In this document: positions 52,929 through 61,070 of the stretch, piece by piece
Layout: each line of letters starts with the position of its first letter
How positions within the stretch are numbered: the stretch's first letter is position 1
Assembly (NCBI RefSeq): GCF_018866305.1
Contig: NZ_CP076456.1
Location: 1,922,001-1,986,000 of the forward strand
Source: Arthrobacter sunyaminii
GTDB taxonomy: Bacteria > Actinomycetota > Actinomycetes > Actinomycetales > Micrococcaceae
DNA length: 64,000 nt
Direction: 5' to 3'
The notes under the pieces: model-generated
The model's database searches: none
The model's input: only the letters and a program-made list of their open reading frames with translations
What the model was told of the DNA's origin: nothing
Translations under genes and position numbers: made by a program

Positions 52929-53485
52929 GAGTCCTCCTTGGGACGAAACCGCAGCAGCGTGAACTTTTCGGTGGCGATGGTGTTCTGTTCGGCGTCCACA
53001 TACCGTTTGCCCAGAACGAGGAAGAACCCTTCGCCGAGTCCGGTCTTCTTGGGCCCGGCGACGGAATCGATGGTGATGTGGCAGCTGACCTGTGTTCCCA
53101 CCGTCAGTTCGCGTTCATACTCCTGCTCCATCTGGGTGGCCACCACCGAGGTGTACCCGGCCTGGTCCAGCAGGGACAGCAGCTCCGCGTAGGGGGTGGC
53201 CTCGACGACGCCTTCCGCCCGCGCGCGCTGCACTTCCCGCCAGCGGCGGTATCCGGACATCACCCACGTGGAAACCATGGCCGGGGGAGCGATGATGCCG
53301 CTGCGGCCGTTCTCCAGTGCCGCTGTCTCGTCGACGTAGACCGGATTCCGGTCGTCCAGGGCCTCGGCCCAGTTGCGAATCATCGCCTCCGACACCCCGT
53401 AGCGGGCCACCCGTGGAGGCTCAGCTACAGTTCCAACAAACCGCTGCAGATCCTCAGCGCGCAGTACGTGTTGGGCAGTTGTCAT
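52925..53485 (-). CDS. MaoC-like (FAS1-type) dehydratase N-terminal-domain protein (ChsH2-N-like)
   Basis: 186 residues, hot-dog fold of the MaoC_dehydrat_N type (RYGVSEAMIRNWAEALDDRNPVYVDE, then GIIAPPAMVSTWVMSGY). The Asp/His catalytic pair of hydratase-2 is absent, so it is likely the structural or substrate-binding partner of the 135-residue MaoC. It corresponds to the N-terminal half of mycobacterial ChsH2. Overlaps both neighbours by 4 bases. Confidence 0.85.
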   Translation of the reverse strand: MTTAQHVLRAEDLQRFVGTVAEPPRVARYGVSEAMIRNWAEALDDRNPVYVDETAALENGRSGIIAPPAMVSTWVMSGYRRWREVQRARAEGVVEATPYAELLSLLDQAGYTSVVATQMEQEYERELTVGTQVSCHITIDSVAGPKKTGLGEGFFLVLGKRYVDAEQNTIATEKFTLLRFRPKEDS

Positions 53486-55212
53486 CGGGTACCAGCTCCT
53501 ACAGTTTCTACGAGGGCAGCAGATGCTGCGGGGAGGGAATTGATGCGCCCCGCCGCGATGAATTCATTGCGCAGTGCTTCACGGTGTCCATCCTCCATGC
53601 GGATGTAAGCACTGCTGCGGTTCCGGGCCCACCAGACGTTCTCCGCTTCCCAGGCCACCTTGCGCAGTGGAGCCTTGTCGATTTTCGCGTTGGCTGTGGT
53701 GGGCGCTTCGTCAACTACTCGAATAAAGGTGGGACGCCATTTGGTGCCGAGGTCCGGTTGGGCATCGAGAAAGGCTGCCAGATCAACGGGATCGAATTCG
53801 GCGCCCGGATGAAGCACCAGGGTGCACATGAGCTGATCGCCCGTCAGCGGGTCCGGTACGGCATAGGCATGGACTCCGGAGACGGCCGGATGCCGCGAGA
53901 TAATGCGTTCAATGGGAGCGGTGCCGAAGTTCTCACCGTCCACCCGCAGCCAGTCCGAGGTTCGGCCGCCGAAGTAGAAGTAGCCCTCCTCATCGCGGTA
54001 CCCAAGATCCCCGGTCCAGAAGTCCTCTCCACCGAACCGCAGGCGTTCGGCCATCGCCTCGGGGTTCTTGTAATAACCCTCAAAGCGAGGACCTGCTCCC
54101 ACCACGACGATCTCCCCCGTGGCTTCCTCGGCATTGAGGAGCCGTCCGGTGTCGTCGAACTGTGCCCTGGGGCATTCCGTGCCGTCGGCGGAGCGGATCT
54201 CCACCGCCATGCCGGCAGCCGGGAGGCCGAGGGCGCCGGCGGGCGTGCCCGGTACGGGAACGATGCGGATGATGCCCTCGCTTGACCCAAAGCCTTCACG
54301 GACCTCGCAGCCGAACCGCCGCCGGAAGCTTTCCGCTTCGGCAGGAGATGCCTCGGAGCCGAAGACTGATTCAAGGCAGTTGTCGGCGTCGGCCGGATCT
54401 TCCGGCTGAGCCAGAATGTAACTCAGTACGCGTCCCACGTAGTTTACGAACGTCACCTTGTGCTCGCGGATATCGCGGGCGAAACGGCTGGCCGAGAACT
54501 TGCGGACCATGACCACTGTGGCCCCGGCCTCGGCCGCCGTGGCCAGGTTCATCATGATGCCGTGGCCGTGGAACAGCGGCAGGTGCAGGTAGCTGACGGA
54601 CCCGCGGTGCAGTGAAATGCGCTCCGTCAGGCTGGGAGTCACTGTGCCCAGGCGTCCCTGCGTGCAAATGACGGCCTTGGGGGCTCCGGTGGATCCGGAG
54701 CTGAACAGCAGCAGATAGATCGCGGACGGGGCCGGTATTTCTGCGGGCAGGGGAGCGCCGGCATGGGATTCGAGCAGCTGAGCGTAAGCCTCAGACTCCA
54801 CGTCGAAGATGCGGCCTGCCGGCACCGGCAGCTCCGGGCAGTCATCGGACGCCAGATAGAGTGGTTCGCTGATCAGGAGATCGCAGTCCGCGTGCTGCAT
54901 GTCATGCGTGAGTTCAGCACCGCGCCGTGTCGGGTTGATGCCGACAATGACGTCGCCGCTCAGTGCTGCCGCGAGAAGCCAGAAGACATAGTCGGGGGTG
55001 TTCTGCAGCAGGACTCCCACATGGACCTGGTGGCGTCCGGTGCCGGGCTCAATGGTCCCGAGGATGGCGGCGCGGGTGGATGCCTCGTCGATGACCTGGG
55101 CCCAGCTCCAACTCCGCCCCTCGAAGCGAAGGCCCTCATGCTCGTCCTGCGCGCGGCTTGTCACCACTTCTGCGTACGTTCGCACCGCATCTTCTCCTTG
55201 TTGTCCCAGCAT
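53482..55212 (-). CDS. AMP-forming acyl-CoA synthetase (FadD17-like)
   Basis: 576 residues, first gene of the operon. The P-loop motif is LLLFSSGSTGAPKAVI, the A5-type motif YKNPEA and the hinge YFYFGGRTSDWLRVDGENF are intact, and the catalytic Lys is expected in ANAKIDKAPLRK near the end. It should load a carboxylic acid onto CoA to start the pathway encoded downstream. FadD17-type enzymes have this role in mycobacterial steroid side-chain degradation. Its start is 126 bases from the divergent IclR gene. Confidence 0.87.
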   Translation of the reverse strand: MLGQQGEDAVRTYAEVVTSRAQDEHEGLRFEGRSWSWAQVIDEASTRAAILGTIEPGTGRHQVHVGVLLQNTPDYVFWLLAAALSGDVIVGINPTRRGAELTHDMQHADCDLLISEPLYLASDDCPELPVPAGRIFDVESEAYAQLLESHAGAPLPAEIPAPSAIYLLLFSSGSTGAPKAVICTQGRLGTVTPSLTERISLHRGSVSYLHLPLFHGHGIMMNLATAAEAGATVVMVRKFSASRFARDIREHKVTFVNYVGRVLSYILAQPEDPADADNCLESVFGSEASPAEAESFRRRFGCEVREGFGSSEGIIRIVPVPGTPAGALGLPAAGMAVEIRSADGTECPRAQFDDTGRLLNAEEATGEIVVVGAGPRFEGYYKNPEAMAERLRFGGEDFWTGDLGYRDEEGYFYFGGRTSDWLRVDGENFGTAPIERIISRHPAVSGVHAYAVPDPLTGDQLMCTLVLHPGAEFDPVDLAAFLDAQPDLGTKWRPTFIRVVDEAPTTANAKIDKAPLRKVAWEAENVWWARNRSSAYIRMEDGHREALRNEFIAAGRINSLPAASAALVETVGAGTR

Positions 55213-55256
55213 TTGGCTCTACGCTAGGTGAACTTCAGCCCCGCTCCGCCGCTGTC

Positions 55257-55307
55257 CCACCCAGTGGAATCCGCTGGGTGGAATCCCGCTGGGCGGAACC
55301 GCCACGG
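55257..55307. promoter_or_regulatory. Inverted and tandem repeats between acyl-CoA synthetase and IclR genes
   Basis: CCACCCAG at 55257-55264 and CTGGGTGG at 55274-55281 are perfect inverse 8-mers with a 9-base spacer, within a run of near-tandem ~15-base units of the form TGGAATCCGCTGGG. IclR proteins often bind such elements; it is placed between the divergent genes. Confidence 0.5.
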
Positions 55308-55338
55308 CACCGGGCGTACGGCGCGGCAAACTGTACCC

Positions 55339-56136
55339 ATGACTGATGCACAGCAGTTTGGTGATGCGCTGCGGGACGGCGCGGGACCGCGCAGCGGTGT
55401 TCTGGAACGCGTCACCCTGATCATGGACTGCCTCGGCGAGGCCCCCGGCCACCTCGTGCTCGAAGACGTTGCCGCCATCACCGGGCTTGCAAGGTCGACA
55501 ACCTTCCGGTTGCTCCGCAAGCTGAGCGATCTGGGCTGGGTCAGCCACGACGTTGAAGGCTATGTGCTCGGACCGCGGTTGGCGTACCGCGGAGTGTTGT
55601 CTGATTTTGACGGGCTCCGGGCGGCGGCGTCACCGGTGCTGGCTGAGCTGGCAGCCGCGACTGGCTTCGTTGCGCATCTTGGCATCATGCACCGCGGGTT
55701 CGTGGATTATGTGGACAGGACCGGCACGGGCGCTCAATCGAGCGTGCCCACGCGGATTGGAACCAGAATCTTTGCTCCGGAATCGACCTCCGGCATGGCG
55801 ATCCTCGCCTGGATGGACCCCGAGGAAGTTGACGCCGCCATTGAGCACGCCGGAGTGAACCGCACGGGCAGCCGCGAGGAACTTCACCGTGAGCTTGCCG
55901 CTGTACGGCGCCGGGGAGGCCTGGCCTACCGGGACGGCAGCCGCCATGCCAGCGGCGTCAGCTCCGTGGGTGCGGCCATCATCGGTCCCGGGGGACCGGT
56001 GGGTGCGGTGTCGGTTGCACACCGGGGAGCCATCCCCGAGCAGGTCACCGGTCCGCTGGTGCTGCGCGCCGCCGAGGCCATTGGCACCGGGTTGGGTAAC
56101 GGGACGGGTAACGGGACGCGAAGCCTGCCGCGGTGA
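55339..56136 (+). CDS. IclR-family transcriptional regulator
   Basis: 265 residues from ATG 55339; longer in-frame reading passes through the putative operator. N-terminal winged helix at ~20-80 (VLEDVAAITGLARSTTFRLLRKLSDLGWV), then the effector-binding domain with TSGMAILAWM and GGLAYRDGSRHASGVSSVGAAIIGPGG. The conserved C-terminal core is present, with a Gly/Thr/Asn-rich tail. Divergent from the acyl-CoA synthetase operon, it is the likely local regulator. Confidence 0.87.
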   Translation: MTDAQQFGDALRDGAGPRSGVLERVTLIMDCLGEAPGHLVLEDVAAITGLARSTTFRLLRKLSDLGWVSHDVEGYVLGPRLAYRGVLSDFDGLRAAASPVLAELAAATGFVAHLGIMHRGFVDYVDRTGTGAQSSVPTRIGTRIFAPESTSGMAILAWMDPEEVDAAIEHAGVNRTGSREELHRELAAVRRRGGLAYRDGSRHASGVSSVGAAIIGPGGPVGAVSVAHRGAIPEQVTGPLVLRAAEAIGTGLGNGTGNGTRSLPR

Positions 56137-56167
56137 AACCGGAAAGACAGCTCTGCTACGGTAACCA

Positions 56168-56181
56168 AACAAGTGCTTGAC
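56168..56181 (+). promoter_or_regulatory. KstR2-like motif (one mismatch) upstream of the hypothetical protein gene
   Basis: AACAAGTGCTTGAC contains the perfect core CAAGTGCTTG, immediately upstream of the AAAGGAG ribosome site at 56182-56188. Confidence 0.6.
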
Positions 56182-56193
56182 AAAGGAGTTTGC

Positions 56194-56961
56194 ATGCTCG
56201 CCGAGATGGCCTTTTTCTCATTTGTGGAACTCACGGACCCCACGACGCACGGAGCCTACAACCGTTGGCATCAACTCGACCACCGGCCGGAAAACCTAGC
56301 CCTTCCCGGCGTGGCCTGGGGGGACCGCTGGGCACGCACCGGCAAGGAAACGGAGCCTGTCCGAGGAACGGCCGTGGACGGCACTGACTACGTGGCAATG
56401 TACTGGTTCCGGCCGCCCGTGGAGGAGAGCGTCGCGGCATGGGACCGTCTCGGGGAAGCATCATTTCAATGGGGGCGGGGTCCCATCATTCCGGGAGTTC
56501 GGCGGCCGCTGCTCGGTTTCTTTCGACCGGTCAAGGGCTACGCAGCGCCGCGCGTGCTGGTCGATCCGGACGTCCTGCCCTACCGTCCGAACCGCGGGCT
56601 GCATCTGACCCTGACCCGCTATCCAGAGCCCCACAGCCGGGATGCACACGATGCCTTCGCCTGGGAAGATACCCGCCTGATTCCGGAACTGCTCGGGGTG
56701 GACGGGGTGGCCGGGGCCTGGACCTTCTCATTCAGCCATCCCCAGCAGCACGGCACGCTGCCGTTCAAAGGGTCGGTGTCCGCGCCTCCCGGTGGCCTGC
56801 GGGTCCGAATGCTCTACTTGGACGAAGATCCGGGTCCAACGGCTGAGGCCGTCACGCAGGCGGAACAGGCCGTCAACGCGGCACCGGAAGCACCGCGAAA
56901 CACGGGTGAGGTGCTGTTCGCCTCGCCGCTGCAGACCATCATTCCGTGGCAGGACTGGTAG
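56194..56961 (+). CDS. Hypothetical protein, possible dimeric alpha/beta-barrel (EthD-like) fold
   Basis: 255 residues from ATG 56194, chosen because AAAGGAG lies 6-12 bases before it; an in-frame TTG at 56173 lies within the operator. FSFVELTDPTTHGAYNRWHQLDHRPENLALPGVAWGDRWAR near the N-terminus and a second block around HLTLTRYPEP/DAFAWEDTRLIPELLGVDGVAGAWTFSF look like two half-barrel units typical of ferredoxin-like or EthD-like proteins. Catalytic residues cannot be named. Position under the CAAGnnCTTG motif suggests a role with the neighbouring MBL, SDR and thioesterase genes. Confidence 0.55.
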   Translation: MLAEMAFFSFVELTDPTTHGAYNRWHQLDHRPENLALPGVAWGDRWARTGKETEPVRGTAVDGTDYVAMYWFRPPVEESVAAWDRLGEASFQWGRGPIIPGVRRPLLGFFRPVKGYAAPRVLVDPDVLPYRPNRGLHLTLTRYPEPHSRDAHDAFAWEDTRLIPELLGVDGVAGAWTFSFSHPQQHGTLPFKGSVSAPPGGLRVRMLYLDEDPGPTAEAVTQAEQAVNAAPEAPRNTGEVLFASPLQTIIPWQDW

Positions 56962-57023
56962 CTCTCCGTCATCATCGAATCCAGCGGCCCTTGATGCGTC
57001 CCGTGACGCGGACGCCGTCGTGG

Positions 57024-57037
57024 ACAAAGCGCTTGCT
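57024..57037 (+). promoter_or_regulatory. KstR2-like motif (one mismatch) upstream of the MBL gene
   Basis: ACAAAGCGCTTGCT, 12 bases before the ATG at 57049; differs from AnCAAGnnCTTGnT in one fixed position. Confidence 0.5.
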
Positions 57038-57048
57038 AGACTCTCGCC

Positions 57049-58113
57049 ATGAGCAGCAACGGAGTGCGTACCGTCCGCCCGACGAGCGCCGGGCAGCTGG
57101 CCGCACTGCAGTCCGGAGAACTGCCGCGGCCTGAACGTGTTGCGGACAAAGTGTGGGCCATAGCCGCGCCCATCCCCGAAGGCAGCGTCACTTACACTCT
57201 CAGCTATGTCCTGGTCAGCGCCGATTCGGCGTCGTTCTCCATCCTGGACCCGGGCTGGGACTCACCCGTTAACCTTGACGCCCTTCACCGGTCCCTGGGG
57301 CTGATCGGGCTTACCCTCGAACGCCTCTCCACCATCGTCGCCACCCACCACCACCCCGACCACCTCGGTATTGCAGCCACGCTCAAAGCCATGACGGGTG
57401 CAAGGGTGGTGCTCTCCCGAGAAGAGCGGGCTGTCCTGACGCACCAGCTCAGCCCTGAGTTGCGGAGCCCGGCGTCGTACACCCCGGTCCTGGAGGCATG
57501 GGGAGTACCCGTTGCACACCGCGCCGAGCTACTCGCGGCCTTTGCACGGCCGCCGGTATTCTCCGACATTGAGCCGGATCTGATGCTGGACAACGGCGAC
57601 GTGCTGGATCTGGGCGGCCACACCTTAACGGCCGTCGCGACGCCGGGTCATACGGGAGGGCATCTCTGTTTCGCCGACGATGAGCGCGGACTGCTCTACA
57701 GCGGTGACCACGTACTGCCCCAGATCCACTCCGGGTTCGGTCTTGGCTCCCTGCCGGCAGACAAGCCGCTGCCTGATTACCTGACGTCGCTGCAGTCCCT
57801 GCAGCGGTTCGGCGGATACGAGGTGCTGCCGGGACACGAGTTCCGCTTCCGCGGACTTGACGCGCGGGCCGCTGACATTTGCTCGCACCACCTGCGGCGT
57901 ACGCAGCGCATTGCCGATCTGCTGCCCGAACTGGGGGATGCGCCAGTGTGGGACTACGCGCGGCGGACCCACGGACCGGGCTGGTCCCGTCTGTCCGGAT
58001 TCTTCCTGCACGCAGCGCTGCGCCAGACCGAAATGCACCTGGACCTGGCCCGGAGCGGGCCTGCGGTGCTCGGCGCACTCACGGAGGCTGCTTCAGCCGG
58101 TCGGGCCGGCTAG
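57049..58113 (+). CDS. Metallo-beta-lactamase-fold hydrolase
   Basis: 354 residues. The zinc motif THHHPDHLG (HxHxDH) sits near residue 100, with further ligands expected at GHTGGHLCF and the SGDHVLP Asp. The C-terminal ~90 residues are helical (EVLPGHEFRFRGLDARAADICSHHL and beyond) as in glyoxalase II- or lactonase-type proteins. Substrate unknown; a role in ring-opening or thioester/lactone hydrolysis would fit the setting. Convergent overlap of 21 bases with the thioesterase gene. Confidence 0.82.
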   Translation: MSSNGVRTVRPTSAGQLAALQSGELPRPERVADKVWAIAAPIPEGSVTYTLSYVLVSADSASFSILDPGWDSPVNLDALHRSLGLIGLTLERLSTIVATHHHPDHLGIAATLKAMTGARVVLSREERAVLTHQLSPELRSPASYTPVLEAWGVPVAHRAELLAAFARPPVFSDIEPDLMLDNGDVLDLGGHTLTAVATPGHTGGHLCFADDERGLLYSGDHVLPQIHSGFGLGSLPADKPLPDYLTSLQSLQRFGGYEVLPGHEFRFRGLDARAADICSHHLRRTQRIADLLPELGDAPVWDYARRTHGPGWSRLSGFFLHAALRQTEMHLDLARSGPAVLGALTEAASAGRAG

Positions 58114-58545
58114 GCACTCCCGCAGAATGTCCGGCAGCCGGATAGGCCGCTGATCGGGGGAGACAGTCACGAGCCAGTTCGACGCGGTGGCCACCAGCGC
58201 GTTGTCGGCGCGGCGCCACATCTCAAAGTCGAACCGTACGGAGGACGTACCGATTTCGCCCACCCTGAGTTCGATGGTGATTTCCTCAAAGAGTTTGGCC
58301 GGCAACAGGTAGTCACAGTGGGTTGCCCTGGATACGGTCCACCAGCCGAACCGGTCCAAGAGCGTGTCCTGCCGCAGGCCATTCAGGAACAGATATTCCG
58401 TCTGCAGGGCCTCCATGCGGGGAAACCATGTCGCGTAATACAGGATTCCCGCCGGATCGGTATCCGCATAGCTCAGCCGCTGCGTGTGCTCGTGCAGCAC
58501 CGGGCGCCGCTCCCTGTGCACCTGTTCCGTCCGGTTATCCGCCAT
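58093..58545 (-). CDS. 4HBT-family acyl-CoA thioesterase
   Basis: 150 residues from ATG 58545 with GGGGAGC before it; a longer start overlaps the divergent promoter. Hot-dog fold with YADTDPAGILYYATWFPRMEA, where the Asp of DTDPAG is the catalytic residue of YbgC/4HBT enzymes. It hydrolyses acyl-CoA thioesters in the cytosol. Transcribed divergently from the SDR gene, so the operator between the two could control both. Confidence 0.85.
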   Translation of the reverse strand: MADNRTEQVHRERRPVLHEHTQRLSYADTDPAGILYYATWFPRMEALQTEYLFLNGLRQDTLLDRFGWWTVSRATHCDYLLPAKLFEEITIELRVGEIGTSSVRFDFEMWRRADNALVATASNWLVTVSPDQRPIRLPDILRECLAGPTG

Positions 58546-58619
58546 CAGCTCCCCGTCATCCTCTGAATCCCGCTCCGGCCGTCCCGGTATCCGATTCCGG
58601 GCTATGCTGGCAACACTAC

Positions 58620-58636
58620 ACAAGCAAGTGCTTGTT
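58620..58636. promoter_or_regulatory. Perfect KstR2-like operator between thioesterase and SDR genes
   Basis: ACAAGCA-AG-TGCTTGT is an exact inverse repeat with 7-base arms; AGCAAGTGCTTGTT at 58623-58636 fits AnCAAGnnCTTGnT at every fixed position. Confidence 0.65.
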
Positions 58637-58663
58637 TTCTATTGCCACTGCAGGGGAGCAGCC

Positions 58664-59407
58664 ATGACAGCACCTGATTTCGGATTCCGCCGGGGCGACG
58701 CCATCCTTATCACCGGCGCCGGGAGCGGCATCGGCCGTGCCACCGCGGTGCGGGCCTCGGAGCTGGGGCTGCGGGTGAGCGCCTGGGACCTGAATGCCGA
58801 CGGCCTGTCAGAGACTGCCGCGGTTATCCGCGCCCGTGGCGGGGAAGTGCACACGGTGGTCGGAGACGTCACTTCCGAGGACGTTGTGCAGGAAGGGCTT
58901 GCAGCGGCGCGCAGCACGCTGGGCGGGCTGCGCTACCTTCACAATAATGCGGGTCCGTCATCCGGAGCTCCGCTGGCCTTCGACGACGCATTGAACATCA
59001 GCGTCGGCAGTGTTCGCCGGCTCACCGAGGCCTGGGCCGCCGGCGGACTCCCTGACGGTGCCGCGATGGTGGTCACCACCTCCGTCGCCGGCAACCTGGT
59101 GGGCACCGAGGTTGACTGGTACTCGGCGGCCAAGGCCGCGCTGATGGGTTACGTGCGCCACACGGCGGCCCACCGCGCCGGTGAGTTCCGCTCCAACGGC
59201 GTCGCACCCGGCATGACGGACACCCCCAGGCTGCAGGGATTTGCTGACAGCGAGCGCGGGAAGGCTGTCCTCAGCCGCATTCCGCTGGCCCGGATGGCCA
59301 GTCCGGACGATATTGCCTATGCAGTGCTCTTCCTCCTATCGCCGCTGGGCTCCTACATCAACGGCGTGTTCCTGCCGGTCGACGGCGGGTGGACGATTAC
59401 GCAGTAG
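58664..59407 (+). CDS. Short-chain dehydrogenase/reductase (SDR)
   Basis: 247 residues from ATG 58664 with GGGGAGC upstream. NAD(P) motif TGAGSGIG, NNAG near HNNAGPSSGAP, and the catalytic YSAAK with Ser in TTSVAG are all intact; the C-terminus PVDGGWTITQ is typical of classical SDRs. It would oxidise or reduce an alcohol/ketone. Head-to-head with the thioesterase gene under the perfect palindrome, and convergent with the BVMO gene. Confidence 0.88.
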   Translation: MTAPDFGFRRGDAILITGAGSGIGRATAVRASELGLRVSAWDLNADGLSETAAVIRARGGEVHTVVGDVTSEDVVQEGLAAARSTLGGLRYLHNNAGPSSGAPLAFDDALNISVGSVRRLTEAWAAGGLPDGAAMVVTTSVAGNLVGTEVDWYSAAKAALMGYVRHTAAHRAGEFRSNGVAPGMTDTPRLQGFADSERGKAVLSRIPLARMASPDDIAYAVLFLLSPLGSYINGVFLPVDGGWTITQ

Positions 59408-59452
59408 GCGGCCCGGCAGGCGGCAGCCCGGGGACCGGACGGACCGGGCCGC
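59408..59452. terminator. Possible hairpin between convergent SDR and BVMO genes
   Basis: GCGGCCCGG at 59408-59416 and its inverse CCGGGCCGC at 59444-59452 form a 9-bp stem enclosing a GC-rich loop; no T-run. Confidence 0.35.
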
Positions 59453-59459
59453 ACCCCCT

Positions 59460-61070
59460 TCAGTTTTCACTGAACACAAACCCGGGGTACCCGTTTCCGG
59501 CCACTTCGTCGAGGCGGGCGGTGTAGGTGTGGAAGCCGCCGAGGTAGGGCATGAAAGTGCGCGGCTTGCCGGGGATGTTCGCCCCGGCGTACCATGACGG
59601 CGCGTCGGCAAACAGCGTCTTCCCGGCAACCTCGCCCAGATGCGCCGTCCACGCGGCGGCCGCGTCGCTGCGCGCTTCGACCGACGAGTACCCGTGCTCG
59701 GCCGCGTGCAGGATGAGCCGGAGCGCATAGGATCCCTGCTGCTCGGAACCGAGCGCCATGTTGGAGAGCACGCTGGGGCTGCCTGGTCCGTTCAATGTGA
59801 GCAGGTTCGGAAAGCCGGGAACTCCGATACCCAGATAGGTCTGTGCACCGTCCTTCCAGGCGTCGCGTACGGTGCGTCCGTGCCGGCCAATGATGTCGAT
59901 GGCGGTCAGTGCGCCGGTGAGCGCATCGAAACCCGTCGCGTAGACAATCGCATCCAACGCGTGGAACCCGGACTCCGTCTGAACGCCCCCGGGCGTGATG
60001 GCGGTGATCGGGTCCCGGCGAAGATTCACCAGGTGTACATTCGGCCGGGTATAGGTCTCGAAGTACCCGGAATCCGTGCAAATGCGCTTTGTGCCGATGG
60101 GATGGTCCGTCGGCGTGAGGTCTCGGGCCAGATCCTCATCCCGCACGATGTTCCGGAGCCGGCGTTCAAAGTAGACGCGCGCCGCATCATTGATTTCCGT
60201 GTCGATTGTCTGGCGTTCAAAGGCCTTGCCGTAGAGCACGCCGCCGCGCGTCCAACTCTCGGCCAGGACCTGCTCACGTTCCTCCGGGGCCAGATTCTCG
60301 TAGGGAACCGAATAGGATCCCCAGGGGCTCCCCGCCGCACTGTTCCAGGACTCCTTCCGGCGGCGGGGGTACTCCTCGAGTACCTGCTGCCATTCCTCGT
60401 CTGCGAGGGGACGGTTGTAGGCGGGAACACTGTAATTGGCGCTGCGCTGGAACACGGTCAGCTCCGCGGCCTGATCGGCAATCAGCGGGATCGACTGCAC
60501 GCCGGAGGAGCCGGTTCCCACGACGCCGACACGGAGGCCGGTGAAGTCCACGCCTTCGGCCGGCCAGTTCGCTGTCAGGTACACGGCGCCGGCGAAGGAA
60601 TCACGGCCGGGAAGATCCGGAAGGTTCGGCTGGGACAAACTCCCGGTCGCCATGACCAGCCATCGGGCCGTGACGGTGTCACCGGCGCTGGTGGAGATGT
60701 GCCACACCTGAGCGTCCTCGTCCCAGCGTGCACCGGCAACCTTGGTGTCGAAGCGGTAGTCCCGGCGCACATCAAACCTGTCGGCAACGTGGCTGAGGTA
60801 GCGCAGGATCTCGGGCTGCGTGGCGTAACGCTCGCTCCAGCGCCACTGCTGCTGCAGGTCCTCGTCAAAGGAATACGAGTAGTCGATGCTTTCCACGTCG
60901 CAGCGTGCCCCGGGATAGCGGTTCCAGTACCAGGTTCCGCCGACGTCACTGCCGGCCTCGATGCCAAGAACGTTCAGCCCGGCCCGCCGGGCATGAATGG
61001 TTGTGTACAGGCCGGCAAAACCTGCGCCCACGACGACGACGTCGCGGCTGGCGGTGTTGTTGCTGCTCAT
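59460..61070 (-). CDS. Baeyer-Villiger monooxygenase (cyclohexanone monooxygenase-like)
   Basis: 536 residues from ATG 61070 in a 4-base overlap with the hydrolase gene upstream. FAD motif GAGFAGLY at 15-22, RYPGARCDVESIDYSYSF at 51-68 and NADPH motif GTGSSG are intact and of the CHMO class. The BVMO fingerprint reads FAGAVYLTANWP at 159-170, with Leu at the position normally held by His (165) and correct F, G, W and P. The loop region RPLADEEW and the DSGYFETYTRPNVHLV block are CHMO-like. Expected reaction: ketone to ester or lactone with NADPH and O2. Overlap with the hydrolase gene suggests one functional unit. Confidence 0.88.
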   Translation of the reverse strand: MSSNNTASRDVVVVGAGFAGLYTTIHARRAGLNVLGIEAGSDVGGTWYWNRYPGARCDVESIDYSYSFDEDLQQQWRWSERYATQPEILRYLSHVADRFDVRRDYRFDTKVAGARWDEDAQVWHISTSAGDTVTARWLVMATGSLSQPNLPDLPGRDSFAGAVYLTANWPAEGVDFTGLRVGVVGTGSSGVQSIPLIADQAAELTVFQRSANYSVPAYNRPLADEEWQQVLEEYPRRRKESWNSAAGSPWGSYSVPYENLAPEEREQVLAESWTRGGVLYGKAFERQTIDTEINDAARVYFERRLRNIVRDEDLARDLTPTDHPIGTKRICTDSGYFETYTRPNVHLVNLRRDPITAITPGGVQTESGFHALDAIVYATGFDALTGALTAIDIIGRHGRTVRDAWKDGAQTYLGIGVPGFPNLLTLNGPGSPSVLSNMALGSEQQGSYALRLILHAAEHGYSSVEARSDAAAAWTAHLGEVAGKTLFADAPSWYAGANIPGKPRTFMPYLGGFHTYTARLDEVAGNGYPGFVFSEN

